Source: Ceratorhiza oryzae-sativae | Lineage: Eukaryota; Basidiomycota; Agaricomycetes; Cantharellales; Ceratobasidiaceae | NCBI GenBank assembly: GCA_030998015.1 | Contig: JARWMV010000238.1 | Coordinates: forward strand, 1-64,000 | Direction: 5' to 3' | Length of the DNA: 64,000 nt | Shown: one piece after another, positions 1-10,513 of the stretch | Layout: each line of letters starts with the position of its first letter | How positions within the stretch are numbered: position 1 is the first letter of the stretch | Position numbers and translations under genes: made by a program | The notes under the pieces: model-generated | What the model saw: only the letters and a program-made list of their open reading frames with translations | What the model was told of the DNA's origin: nothing | The model's database searches: none

Positions 1-2046
1 GGACCTCCTCTGAGGCCCTTCCAGACCACCTCCTCCTCTACTCAACCCAGACCAGTTATTGGTTTCTTTTTCTCTTTCTATTTTTCTATTCTCTGCGTGT
101 GATTTCTTATATAACTAGTACTGAGGAATAAAGTACCATATTAGTTATATACTGTCTGAGTCATTGTATCTTATATACAGAGATATATAAGGATACAATA
201 TTGCCTGATTGAGCATGACATTAAGTACCAGCTATTAGAGGAAATCTAAGTACCTGTAGCTGAGGAAGTACATGCATTAGGCAGCCCTCCATCTATCCTA
301 TAAGCTATCACTTAAGTCTAGTATTAAGATTAGTATCAGTTAGTCCAAGTGACTAGGGCTTAGAGAAGCTGTGCCAGAATTTTGCAGGACTCCGGCACCT
401 GCAGCAGGACTCCTGCGCTTTTTGGCCATTCTGGCACTGGCACTGGCACTGGCTCACCAGTTGCCGGAGTCTGTGCCAGAATTCTGGCAGGTGCAGGAGC
501 ATGCCAGAATCCCGGGACTCCTGCAACTGGCTATGGTCAGAACTCACCACATCAAGTTGTGTAATAGCTCATTAGATGCGCAGAAGAGAGAGCATTCCAA
601 TGATATAGAGCACGTTTCATACGAAATTCATTCTGGCAAATTTTATGCAGTTCTTTTGTTCGGGTCTTTGTGGCCAACATTTCCAGGGCCATAAACCTCA
701 CCACAATCTCTCGCAAAGTAGCTCATTAAATGCGCAAAAATCAGGAGATCACAGATATGTCATTTGCTCCGCGCAAAAAATTCGATAACGCATAGTTCGC
801 TCCAAATTGATGCTCAGGAAATATTCTGGGAAATGCGCACATGCTATTTCACCACAAAGAAAGCTGTTTGAAGCTTATCCGACCAGCTAGCCTTTCTCCT
901 GAGCTTGAAAAACCCCTACTGACATTATATCTAGTAAATACATTGACTGGATAACTATGAACCGGGGTGTGTGCAGGCAACCTCACTGTCAACCCAGCAG
1001 AATCACTGCACATGGTCGGAAATTTATGTTATAAGCTTGTTCCAGATGTTTCAGGTACCTGAGATAGGGCAATAAGCATCCCTGAATCTGTCTGTGATAC
1101 TAAGAAAGCCAGAATAGCACTGTGTGGGTGTCCATGGCGCATTTCAGGGGGTTTTCAGCATCAGGGGCGCTGTTCCCCCAGTTTCACCAGCTAAAACACC
1201 TTCAATCAGGCTGGTTTTTGGTATATAGAGTCCTTATGATAATGCGCATCGACTCCGCGCAAGGGAGCAAGGTTTGCACGGCTGGTTTCACTAGCGCTTG
1301 TGGCGCTGTTCAGGGGTTTCCCCCTTTATATCGCTGATAACTTTCGATAAAAGCGTTCGTTTATTATGAAAATATGTGCATTCGATTCCTCTCAGTGAGA
1401 CGAGTCGATTAGTATGTATATCGCCCCAATTAGAGCTCAGGATAGCAAGCTTGAACATCTGCACATCCCCCTGAATATTTTTCTTAGACGATTCTGCGCC
1501 GATACTGCTCATTTCTTAACCGTTTGTAATCAAGTAAAGTACAATTTGATCCGCTGAATTTTGTGCATCTTATGAGTGCTTAATATATGCAATCCGTGGT
1601 GGTCGTGTACAGGTGACAATGTGCCAGTATTCAGGTATGCAGGTATGCAGGTGTGCCAGTACTGCAGGACTCCGCCTAGGACTCTGGCACCCTTGAGGCT
1701 ATTCTGGCACCTGCACTGGCAACTGGCATGCCGGAATTCGCTGGAATTTTAGCCAGAATTCTGGCAAGTTCTGGCTGCAGGAGCCTGGCACAGCACCTCT
1801 ACTAGGGCTGAACTACATTTAAGATATCTAAGGGAACCTGACCATAGTAGTCTTGCTGTTTATACCTATAAATTAGTCAGTTTACACTGTGAAAGATTAA
1901 GACTACCTTGAGTGTCACTTGATCGCATTGCAACTACTTTGAGCCTTCTTACTCTAGTCTAAGAAGTATTGAGTATGATTAGTGTATACTAACATATCTA
2001 CATTTGCTTAAGCTCTAGATATTCAAGTGTACCCTGACCTGTAACA
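1..2046 (+). mobile_element. Solo LTR A1 (5' end outside window), split by an hAT-like insertion
   Basis: This is the 3' part of a long LTR (family A; about 1.3 kb when complete). It matches the inverted copy at 2255-3557 and the direct copy at 9900-12442. In the matching part of copy A2 a TATAAAAG box lies just before the CCTCTTCTGAGG segment, and a GAATAAAG polyadenylation-like signal lies near 127. These are the usual U3/R signals of an LTR. It ends CTGTAACA at 2046. The hAT-like element at 361-1801 is inserted in it, with TSD CTAGGGCT. The outer TSD cannot be tested because the left end is missing. The LTR assignment is inferred from TG..CA ends and 5-bp TSDs in sister copies. Confidence 0.75.
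361..1801. mobile_element. Non-autonomous hAT-like DNA transposon, 1441 bp
   Basis: An 8-bp direct repeat CTAGGGCT lies at 353-360 and 1802-1809. Inside it the ends are imperfect terminal inverted repeats: TAGAGAAGCTGTGCCAG at the left, and TAGAGGTGCTGTGCCAG when the right end is reverse complemented. An 8-bp TSD with TAGAG-type termini is typical of the hAT superfamily. The uninterrupted LTR A copies near 2495 and 12205 show the empty site with one CTAGGGCT. Both subterminal regions are rich in TGGCAC and TGCAGGA motifs, like transposase-binding repeats. No transposase-length reading frame is present. It is a diverged sibling of the element at 5074-6536. Confidence 0.85.
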
Positions 2047-2254
2047 CATAGGAATACCTGGCCCTTACAGGTCAAGTCTGATAATGGGGCTGAGAAGGCT
2101 GATAAATCTGGCATATACGCAGCCAGATATTGTACCAGCCCTAGGAAGTGCTGGATGTCATGCATGGATCATGGTGTAGTCCATGATCAGATTAGAGACA
2201 TTTTGTCCTTATCAGCATGAATGCTGTTTTTGTCCACTATGTGGTCCAGATACT
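2047..2254 (-). pseudogene. Ty3/gypsy pol relic: RT-RNase H connection segment
   Basis: Read on the minus strand, this 208-bp island encodes the conserved motif IQHFLGLVQYLAAYMPDLSA followed by APLSDLT. That is the segment after the reverse-transcriptase domain in Ty3/gypsy polyproteins (FLGL.NY......PL..L). Two in-frame TGA codons lie upstream of the motif. It continues the RT fragment at 3558-4355; LTR A' (2255-3557) sits between them with TSD ATACT. Downstream the relic runs into LTR A1. Confidence 0.75.
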
Positions 2255-3557
2255 TGTTACGGGTCAGGGTACACTTGAATATCTAGAGCTTAAGCAAATG
2301 TAGATATGTTAGTATACACTAATCGTACTCAATACTTCTTAGACTAGAGTAAGAAGGCTCAAAATAGTTGCAATGCGATCAAGTAACACTCAAGGTAGTC
2401 TTAATCTTTCACAGTGTAAACTGACTAATTTATAGGTATAAACAGCAAGACTACTATGGTCAGGTTCCCTTAGATATCTTAAATGTAGTTCAGCCCTAGT
2501 CGCTTGGACTAACTGATACTAATCTTAATACTAGGCTTAAGCAATAGCTTATAGGATAGATGGTGGGCTGCCTAATGCGTGTACTTCCTCAGCTACAGGT
2601 ACTTAGATTTCCTCTAATAGCTGGTACTTAATGTCATGCTCAATCAGGCAATATTGTATCCTTATATATCTCTGTATATAAGATACAATGACTCAGACAG
2701 TATATAACTAATATGGTACTTTATTCCTCAGTACTAGTTATATAAGAAATCACACACAGACAAGAGAAATAGAAAGAAAAAGAAACCAATAACCAGTCTG
2801 GGTTGAGCAGTGAAGGGAGGTGGTCTGGAAGGGCCTCAGAGGAGGTCCTTTTATACCCTGAGGAGGGCATTCCAGAGCCAAATAGATACATGCATGCCAG
2901 TGCGATCATCAAAAGAGGGTACTGCTATACTTGGGGTACACCCTAGCCCAGTATAGGATAAAAGAGTAAAGACAGGGTGTGGATCAAAGGCATTGATGCA
3001 TCTGAGACCTGCTTTTGGCTTGTAGATCATATTATCATAGTATATACATGTAATGAATGGAGGCTACATCTCAGCGAGTCATAAAGTGAGTCAGAGAAGC
3101 TTCTGGATCAATTTGGGAAGCTCTCCTGACTCACTGGAGTCATTAGATCTTGATTGATGGTCCAGTAAGATTCTAATGATCTTCGGGCCATTCCGGCGCG
3201 AGGATCCGGTGGATCGCGACGATCTTCGGGCAGCAGATACCGCCGAAGATTGGCTATCGATAGAGCACAAGATCGCTTTGATAGCGTAAGCGGTTGCCGA
3301 GATATGAGCGGTGCGATGTTGTAATCAATATCTCCTGATAAGAGGAAATATCGCAACCTCTGTATCTCTCTGAGATCTTATCGTAAAAACTTAATAAAAT
3401 ATGCGTTGGAGAGCGGGAATTTTGTACTATTTAATGAAACAGAAAATAGTACAATTCAGAGCGCATACAAATTCGAGTATTTCACAATTTAATTACAGAG
3501 GCATCGCTTGTTGGCAGAGCAGACTAAAATAATAGAAAATGTTAGTGATCCATAACA
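2255..3557 (-). mobile_element. Solo LTR A' (inverted), 1303 bp, TSD ATACT
   Basis: Termini are TGTTACGG at 2255 and CCATAACA ending at 3557. The 5-bp repeat ATACT lies at 2250-2254 and again at 3558-3562. The body is the reverse complement of LTR A1 and A2 and has the same TATAAAAG and GAATAAAG signals. It interrupts the gypsy pol relic on the same strand. It keeps many CpG sites (for example around 3185-3250) that are TpG or CpA in the copies at 9900 and 15263, so it looks like the youngest A copy. No coding content. Confidence 0.88.
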
Positions 3558-4355
3558 ATACTCTATATGTTCCTTGTATATATCAACTTTCTTTTCAGAA
3601 AGGTGAAGCTCAGCACTTGCAAGCATGTCCATTATGACTTGTAATAGTCATTTGTGCTCTTCAATTGTGTCACTATACACAAATATATTGTCTAGATAGA
3701 CAAATGTTCCCCAGCTAATCCAGGCCTGGAATATATGTGTCATTAGACACTGAAATGTACTTGGGGCATTACAATTGCCCTGTTGCATGACATTGCTGTA
3801 GAATGTCCCATAAATGCTCTTGAAGGCCATCTTTTTCACATGCTTGGGCACAATTTGTATCTGCTCATATGCATTGGTCATATCCAACTTAGAGGGATAC
3901 TTAGTGTGGGCTATATGCTTGTGAGTTTCCTCTTGATCAGGGAACAGGGTGATATCTTTCACTGTATTATCATTGTGCTTGTGCAAATCTATCACTGTGT
4001 GCAGTGATGTCTTGTCTTTCTTGAAAAGACATAGCATAGGAGCAGCAGACTTGGCTGCTCCTTCAAACTGCCATCCAGCTCTTAAATAGAGCTTGATTTT
4101 TTCTTGTAACTGAGGCTACAATGCCTTGGGACAATTTAGTTGGTGATGAATCACCTTAAGCTGCTCATCCACAAAGTGGATTTCATGATTTATTTCCCTA
4201 ATAGGAGGGGGTCTCTCAGGGGCAGGCACAGTTAAATGTGCCAGCTTCTTTTTCCACTCATCACAAAGCCTGGGTATGGCTTTGTCAGTAAGCAGGGAGG
4301 AACTCCCTGCCCTATTCTTGTTGGGTAGCCATTTGGCCCTAGTGGCCATAGTTTG
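3558..4355 (-). pseudogene. Ty3/gypsy pol relic: reverse transcriptase domain
   Basis: The minus-strand frame at about 4037-3648 carries RT motifs in order: KLDMTNAYEQI (motif with the first catalytic Asp), then FQCLMTHIF, then FVYLDNIFVYS, which corresponds to F.Y.DD. The second Asp of the YxDD box is Asn here, a change that would abolish catalysis in this family. The preceding minus-strand frame (about 4361-4116) looks like the linker upstream of RT. The relic is bounded by LTR A' (TSD ATACT) on the left and LTR B1 (TSD GTTTG) on the right, and it continues beyond both. Confidence 0.85.
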
Positions 4356-4883
4356 TGTCATGGCCTAGACCATGACCACAATTTTATTATGAATTTTAAT
4401 CATTTTATTTACCAATGATTTCTTTGTATTTTGGACAAGTCCTGTTTATTTGGATATATGTGGTTTATTTACCTAGATGTCATGTGACCTTGTTGTTGTT
4501 GACTCACTGTTTGGCATTACCAGAATGTTCTGTGATGATGTGGCATTTAGTACTTCTTATTGGTCCTGGTATTTGATATGTACAGCCTTGGCCATGAATA
4601 TATAAGGGAGAGTCTGAGAGCCTTAAGCCTCAGAACTTGACCACCTGTTCTACCCCTTTCACATCCTTCATGCCAGTGGTTGCCACACTGCTTGGTACTT
4701 AGCCCAGCTAGCTTTCTAGCAAGTGCACTCTACTCATACTTGTTGACATGCCTTGTTGCAACCTACTTCTTCACTGCACAATATACCTTAGTTGGTGTGG
4801 TTTGACCTCTGGCTGTCATAGCCTATAGGTCTGCCCTCACCTCAGACATGTGGGTCTCATCTGTTCAGGTTGTGGCTCTGACA
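4356..4883 (+). mobile_element. Solo LTR B1, 528 bp, TSD GTTTG
   Basis: Termini are TGTCATGG at 4356 and CTCTGACA ending at 4883. The 5-bp repeat GTTTG lies at 4351-4355 and 4884-4888. The LTR has a TATA-like box (AATATATAAGGG) near 4595, followed by GAGAGTCTGAGAGCC. Family members lie at 9047-9572, 13828-14277 (inverted) and 15793-16987. It is inserted in the minus-strand gypsy relic upstream of the RT domain. Confidence 0.9.
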
Positions 4884-5073
4884 GTTTGCCAGATTGATGT
4901 GGCTGGTTCAGCTTTCCTAGACCCTGAGGGTCTTTTGGCAAATGGTACTTGTCTCTCAGACAAGGACTCTGTGACTTCTGCTTGGAAGCTGTTGGGTATA
5001 TGCATACTGTCTACACTTGATACATCATGCAAAAAATCAATGTTAATTCCATACCATTGCATAAACAGTGTAC
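4884..5073 (-). pseudogene. Gypsy relic fragment between LTR B1 and hAT-like element 2
   Basis: The minus strand is open here and encodes a charged stretch (ESLSERQVPFAKRPSGSRK). It would join the frame at 4361-4116 once LTR B1 is removed. By position it is gag or early pol, but I recognise no domain. Confidence 0.45.
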
Positions 5074-6536
5074 TAGGCATGTTGCCTGAGAAACCTGCAG
5101 CTGGTATACTGGCATTCTGCAGGTAAAGATACCCACAAATACCTGCTGCAGGGTGTGGGTACAGGTGCAGGTATGGCCCAAAACCTGCAGGTAACCAGGC
5201 AGGTAACCCACAGTAACCTGCAAACAAGCTCTGCTGTACCCACAGATACCTGCATGGCAAGAGCAGCAAGAATGGCTGTGAGAGCAGAATGAGGTAACAC
5301 AAAAGTTGCCAAAATTGTTTTTAAATAGCACCATTAAATAGATTGAAAATCTAGCTTTCTAACCATATATAACACATAGGCAATAAAAAATCTCTAAGGG
5401 AGGATCACAAGCAAACATGTTTGGAAAATAATCCCCCCCAAAGTGCAGACTAGTGGCCACTTTCAAAACTCACCAAATACTTAAAATATATATATCATTA
5501 GATGCACATGAGTTAGGAGAGCTCAAATATACTGGTTTAGCTTCATAGCATTACTGTATCATAAGTTATAGGGGAAATACAGGGGGGAAACCCCTAACAG
5601 TCCAAAAACTACTAGTGAATCCCACTGTGCAAATGCTGCTCCCTTGTACTAGATAGATGCGATAGGTATAAGAGATGCTACCTACAAAATTTCAGCTCAT
5701 TTGGACAAGGTTTAGAGGGTGAAACAGGGGAAACATACCCCTTAGTACTGAAATTACAGCTGAATCCCCTCTCCAGCATGTCTGAGGGAGTTTGAAGGTT
5801 TTCTGATGATCCAGATGGACTCAGAACACCTCATTACTGTAGTATAGTGACCTGTAATACTCATCTACATGTCCATTTGGTGAGTTTGCTTGTCCTGACC
5901 TGGGGGAACTGGGCATGAGTTGGAAATCATGGGAGAGGGAGTGAGTTCACTTACATGGGACATAGTTATGAGCACAATGCTATATGATATAGGGGTTTTC
6001 TAACACTCTGAGTCCACTGGAACTATTATATTTGCTTGGAAATGCCTCCTTGATGTTGAAATCAGGGCTGTGCATATTTGGGGATTATTTTCCAGGACAA
6101 AAGCCTTGTGATCTCATGACTGAGATTTTTCCCACATGTGATACATATATGGCTGAAAAGCTGTGAACTTTGCACATTTCATGAGTACATAAGCTAACAG
6201 TTGTGATGAGTTTTGCAAAAGTGTCCCCCTTTTAATGGATTCACCTTCATGCTGTTTGGACTGCAACAGGTGCTAGAATGTTTTGTACAGGATGTGTTAT
6301 ATATCATTATAAATATACAAAAATTTCCTATTTTACAGTATATACATCATAAGCTTGCAGTGACACTTAACCACAGGTATACCTGCAATGGTGAAAATGC
6401 AGGTAAAATGCCAGATACCACAGGTATACTGGCATACCAGCTGCAGGTGCAGGTGTGGGTGCAGGTAGGGGCCTCAGGGCACCAGTTACTGGCTGCAGGT
6501 GCAGGTAACCAGCAAATTTCTTGCCCAACATCTCTA
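5074..6536. mobile_element. Non-autonomous hAT-like DNA transposon 2, 1463 bp, TSD CAGTGTAC
   Basis: The exact 8-bp repeat CAGTGTAC lies at 5066-5073 and 6537-6544. Ends are imperfect inverted repeats: TAGGCATGTTG at the left, and TAGAGATGTTG when the right end is reverse complemented. About 150 bp inside each end is packed with GCAGGT/ACCTGC motifs (5095-5240 and 6375-6510), like subterminal transposase-binding sites. The interior shares stretches with the element at 361-1801, for example the CATTAGATGC.CA segment, but it has lost most CpG sites. No transposase frame is seen. Confidence 0.85.
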
Positions 6537-6544
6537 CAGTGTAC

Positions 6545-7392
6545 CAATGATTACATCATATTTTTTGATGTTTACTACATCAAAGCAATGGCTTGCTTTT
6601 GTGGGGCTGATTTCTACTTTGGTGTTACACCTATTGAACCTACCACATTTAATAAAAAAGCAATGCTATATGTGTGAGTGAAGGCCCAGGATATACAATG
6701 GTCAACAAGGGAGTTAAATGGAGTGAAATAGAGGTTTTTAGCTAAGTGTGGTTGAGATTTCACCACTGGTGCACTCAAGGGCTACTTGTAACATGGTTTA
6801 GAAATACAAGCAAACATTGGTGCAGCCACTGTGGTGGCTTAAAATGTGTCCATCCTGTCAAAGGCATTTCTACAGTGAGTATTATCAAGATTATTTCTAG
6901 AAACAAAACATCTAGGAACAGGATGCACCCTAAGTGGAATTTGAGAACTTGTCTTGAACCCAACTGACTATTGGTTCACAAGGGCCCTCCTTGACCTGGC
7001 AAGGCAGTTGGTAAGAAACAATCTTGTGAATCCAGATGGAGAAAATAGGTTACCTCAAGTATTGGCATCAGTGTCCTGACAGCCTTATGTGTCAGCACCT
7101 CCCAGGTTGATGCTTGCCTATATGCATAACATTTACACATTGGCTTGGGGCTGCCTTCTGTGCTTTTGAGCCAGTCAGAGGCATGGTGATTGAAGTAAAG
7201 CAGCATGGAAGCTGCCTCTCTCTCCAGCCAGTGAACTAGTGATGTCACCTGGGAAGAGCCTGGGTACCTGCATTACAAACAGTTGCAAATGGATTGCCAA
7301 GTCTGTGTAAGACTTTGTAATTGTGGGTACCTGGGCTCTTCCTGGGTGACATCTCTACAGTGAGCCTCCTCCTGCCAGCAGTTCATATGCTC
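6545..7392 (-). pseudogene. Gypsy relic fragment, gag or early pol, unrecognised
   Basis: This 848-bp segment lies between hAT-like element 2 and LTR D1, in line with gag to the right and RT to the left on the minus strand. A 90-codon minus frame at 7248-6976 looks gag-like in composition, but I see no diagnostic motif. A short hairpin (arms 7241-7280 and 7314-7353) lies within it. Confidence 0.35.
7241..7353. repeat. Short foldback with 40-bp arms
   Basis: The left arm 7241-7280 begins GATGTCACC, contains GGAAGAGCC and GGGTACC, and ends TTACAAA. The right arm 7314-7353 is its near-perfect reverse complement, with a 33-bp loop. It may be a miniature foldback element. No target duplication was resolved. 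Confidence 0.6.
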
Positions 7393-8578
7393 TGTCATGA
7401 GCCATGATCAAAGGTCTTGTTGTCAAGACCCCTCCATCTCCTTGTCTCTGTTGATTCCTTAAGTAGTGGCTATGTTGTTAGTGGTAATTTGCAGTATATA
7501 TTGATAGTATCTAGGTAGTATGTACAGACAGTCCCTGTGGTTGATGAGATGAAGCAAGCTGGGGCCTACAGGCTTGCTTTCAATGAGTTATACCCTTCAA
7601 GGTATGAGTCAGACTGTTCTGCAGTCTGCAGTGGGTTATAGGTCATGTGTGGTGTAAACAAGTATTAAGTAAGTTGCTCTTAGGGTTGTTGTGGCTCTGA
7701 ATCTTATAAAGCTGTGCAAGGTCTGAGGGTCACATGATTTAAGTGCTGAAGTCATGTGATAACTTGCTCCTTGCTCCAAGTTACAATGGAGAGAATTGCA
7801 GGAGCAAGTTAGATAACCACCATAAGCACTAGGCTAGGTACTAAGGTCACATGACCTTGTTTATAGCTTGTTCAACTTAGGAGAAAATGCTATAAATTAT
7901 AGGCTAATTCTCTTGTTATGTTATGGCTGTCTGTGCAGGTCATAACACTTGTGGCTAATCATCATTTTTTCCCTTTGTTTACCTTTTTTGTCTCATGGCT
8001 TGACCACTCTCCCTTGTGAGTAAGCACCTCCACTTGCTTACTGATCATTGCCATTCACCTTATTCATCCTACCATTATTAGTTACTTGCTGACTGATGGA
8101 CATACTAATATTAGTAACTGGCTGATGATCACTGCCATTTGTGCTTACTCATCCTGCATGTACACTTAGTCACTCCCTTGGTTAGAATAGTATAAAAGCA
8201 AGGAGAGCAAGCTGGTCTACCCCAGCTTGCTCTGCCTTGTCAATTCCCCTCTAAAGCATCCAGTGTGAAGAACAGTCCCTAGCTGACTTATTAGCTTAAG
8301 TAACAGCCAGAAGGGTCTTGAGTCAAGACCATATTGCAAGCCCCAGCCCTAAGCACCTGACTTAGCTACTGTCCACAGTTGCTTATTCAGCAACAGGTGT
8401 CCATCACCCATAAGCACACCAGTGCATATGGTGTCAAGCCACAAGACAGTAGACACACACAAGGCATCAAGCCAAGACAAGCCATGCATCAGCAGTAGTC
8501 AGGACATAGTCCAGACCCAGTAAGGGCATTAGCCACTTGTAAAGCAAAGTCTGACAACCACTTTCAGAGGTTGTGACA
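7393..8578 (+). mobile_element. LTR D1, interrupted by LTR C2
   Basis: Begins TGTCATGAGCCATGATC at 7393 and ends GGTTGTGACA at 8578. It aligns with D2 (12667-13350). A TATA box AGTATAAAAGC lies near 8189. LTR C2 (7421-7947) is inserted near its start. Without that insertion it is about 654 bp. Flanks are TGCTC and CCTTT, so no TSD is visible. It may be the product of recombination rather than a simple solo LTR. Confidence 0.75.
7421..7947 (-). mobile_element. Solo LTR C2 inside LTR D1, TSD CTTGT
   Basis: Begins TGTCAAGACC at 7421 and ends GGTCATAACA at 7947. CTTGT is repeated at 7416-7420 and 7948-7952. The sister LTR D2 near 12690 shows the uninterrupted site GGTCTTGTGGCTAA. It carries the repeated GGTCACATGACC-type motifs of family C. 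Confidence 0.88.
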
Positions 8579-9046
8579 CCTTTGTAGCCCTTCTTGGTTG
8601 CTTTCCCTGAAGTCAATTAGGCCCCTTTGAAGGGTAGTGGCAATTATTTGCACAGGGGTCAATGATGCTAGGGTGCTGGGTTGTTGGTTGAGTATTTCCC
8701 CTGCTTGGTTTGCAAAGGACATTTGTGGTACTGCAGTGTCCCCTTCATCTAGCTTGCCCTCTTGATCATAAATGATCTGTGTCACTTCCTGCACCTTGTC
8801 TGTGGAAGTGTTCATGGCTAGTAGTGCCCTATGCCAGACATGTGGCAAGCTGCCAAAAGGGAAGGCTCCTATCTGTTCATGTAGAGAAGCATCCTGACAG
8901 GGAATTGGTTGTATTATCAGTACTGGTTCTTGTGGCATTCCCCCTGGTAGTGATTGGAGAGTGGTGTCTGCTGGTCATTTTCATTTGATGTGATTGCTGG
9001 TAATTGAGCCCTGCTAGCTGCAATGCAGCTCATTGATCTTGTTTGT
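8579..9046 (-). pseudogene. Gypsy relic: probable gag N-terminal region
   Basis: The minus strand is open from 8938 into LTR D1 at 8578. Upstream, toward 9034, a second open stretch starts MSCIAASRAQLPAI. Because RT lies downstream on the same strand, this position fits gag. I see no zinc knuckle or other diagnostic motif. LTR B2 cuts it at 9047. Confidence 0.45.
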
Positions 9047-9572
9047 TGTCATGGCCTAGGCCATGAGCATGAATTTATTCAAATTTATTATGATTTATTT
9101 TATCTCTATTTTTCTGCTCTTATGGACAAGTCCCATTTATTCAGATATATGTGTAGAATTATTGACTGAGTCATGTGACCTTGTTGTTGTTGACTGTTGT
9201 TGATGTGTTCTGGAATATTCTGTTGACATGGCACCACTTCAGTTATTGTACAATTCCATTGAGCTTCCTATTACATATGTACTGCCTCATCCTTGAATAT
9301 ATAAGGGAGAGTCTGAGAGCCTTAAGCCTCAGAACTTGACCTCCTGTCAAACTACCCCTTCTACCTGAGTTGGTCACCAAGCCACTTAGTTCCTGCCCAG
9401 TGCTCTTTAGCACAAGCACAACTCTGAACCCCCTCTGCATGTTGTCACACTCCATCCCTCCACTGCACATCCCCTCTAGGCATTGTAGTTAGACCTTTGG
9501 CCATCATAGCCTCTGGGTCTGCCATCACCTCATAAGCATTTGGTGTTGTTATTCAGGTTGTCCACTCTGACA
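9047..9572 (+). mobile_element. Solo LTR B2, 526 bp, TSD TTTGT
   Basis: Begins TGTCATGGCC at 9047 and ends CTCTGACA at 9572. TTTGT is repeated at 9042-9046 and 9573-9577. It aligns end to end with LTR B1, including the AATATATAAGGG box near 9295. Confidence 0.9.
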
Positions 9573-9722
9573 TTTGTGGCCTGGATTGCTGCTGTGCCAT
9601 AGTTTCTGTTTGTTCTCTTATGCATTGCAGGGGTTAGCCGGTATCTCCTTGTACTCAGCCCTTAGTATCTGTGCAAAATACTTGTGTTACACCACTAGTT
9701 AAGTGTTAAGTTTGCTTTATAA
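9573..9722 (-). other. Probable upstream end of the gypsy relic
   Basis: These 150 bp between LTR B2 and LTR C3 have no recognisable motif. By position they belong to the leader or gag start of the minus-strand gypsy relic. Confidence 0.3.
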
Positions 9723-9957
9723 TGTTGAGACCCCCTTGTTTACTATCCTTTCATCTTCCTTAAGTAGTGGCTATGTCAGTTGTGTTGTCTATTTCTATCT
9801 ATTGTGTGTCTCTATTCTACAGTATATGGTTGAGGTACCTGTGGTGGACAAGATAAAGCAAGCTGGGGCCTACAGGCTTGCTTTCAATGAGTTATATACT
9901 GTTATGGATTACTAACAATTTCTACTATTTAGTCTGCTCTGCCAACCTCAAGCGATG

Positions 9958-10513
9958 TGTTGTGACCCTCTGGATGCTTCCTTGTGAAGCACTTAAGTAG
10001 TGGCTGCATTGACAGTGTGGTGCTATGCAGTATGTATTGAGTGTTCTAGTTACAGTGTTTGCTATGGTCTATGGTGGTTGACAAGATAAAGCAAGCTGAG
10101 GCATCTAGTCTTGCTTTATCCTTCTTATATATGCCTGTGGCTGTGGTGGCTGCGGATGTATTATCTAAGCACACTCCACAGTAGGTGTAGGTTATGTACA
10201 GTTCTATGGGTTAGGTAATTGTTTGTCTTAAGTTTGTGCAGCTCCAAATCTTATAGAGCCACACAAGGTCCAAGGGGTAGGCGCTGAGGTCACATGATCC
10301 TGCCGTAAGCACCAAGATCACATGACAACTTGCTCCTTGCTCCAAGTAACGATGGAGAGAAATGCTGGAGCAAGTTCAGGGTAACCACCATAAGCGCTGG
10401 CTAAGCACTGAGGTCACGTGACCTTGTTTATGGCTTGTTCCGCTTAGGAAAAATGCCATAAATCTGTAAAAATATTCAGTTGTTTTGTTATGTTCGTTTG
10501 ACGGGTCATAACA
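9958..10513 (-). mobile_element. Solo LTR C4 inside LTR A2, TSD CGATG/CAATG
   Basis: Begins TGTTGTGACC at 9958 and ends GGGTCATAACA at 10513. Flanks CGATG and CAATG differ by one base, consistent with CpG decay after insertion. The LTR A' copy near 3507 (read inverted) shows the uninterrupted site AAGCGATGCCTCTG. It has AGGTCACGTGACC-type motifs near 10410. Confidence 0.85.

Noticed and set aside
1..3557. Treating the inverted LTR pair as one single foldback element
   Set aside because: LTR A' has its own exact 5-bp repeat (ATACT), and pol sequence lies on both sides of it, so it is a separate insertion.
5095..6510. The GCAGGT-rich tracts as a CRISPR-like or satellite array
   Set aside because: Repeats are irregular in spacing and confined to the two ends of an hAT-like element with an 8-bp target repeat.
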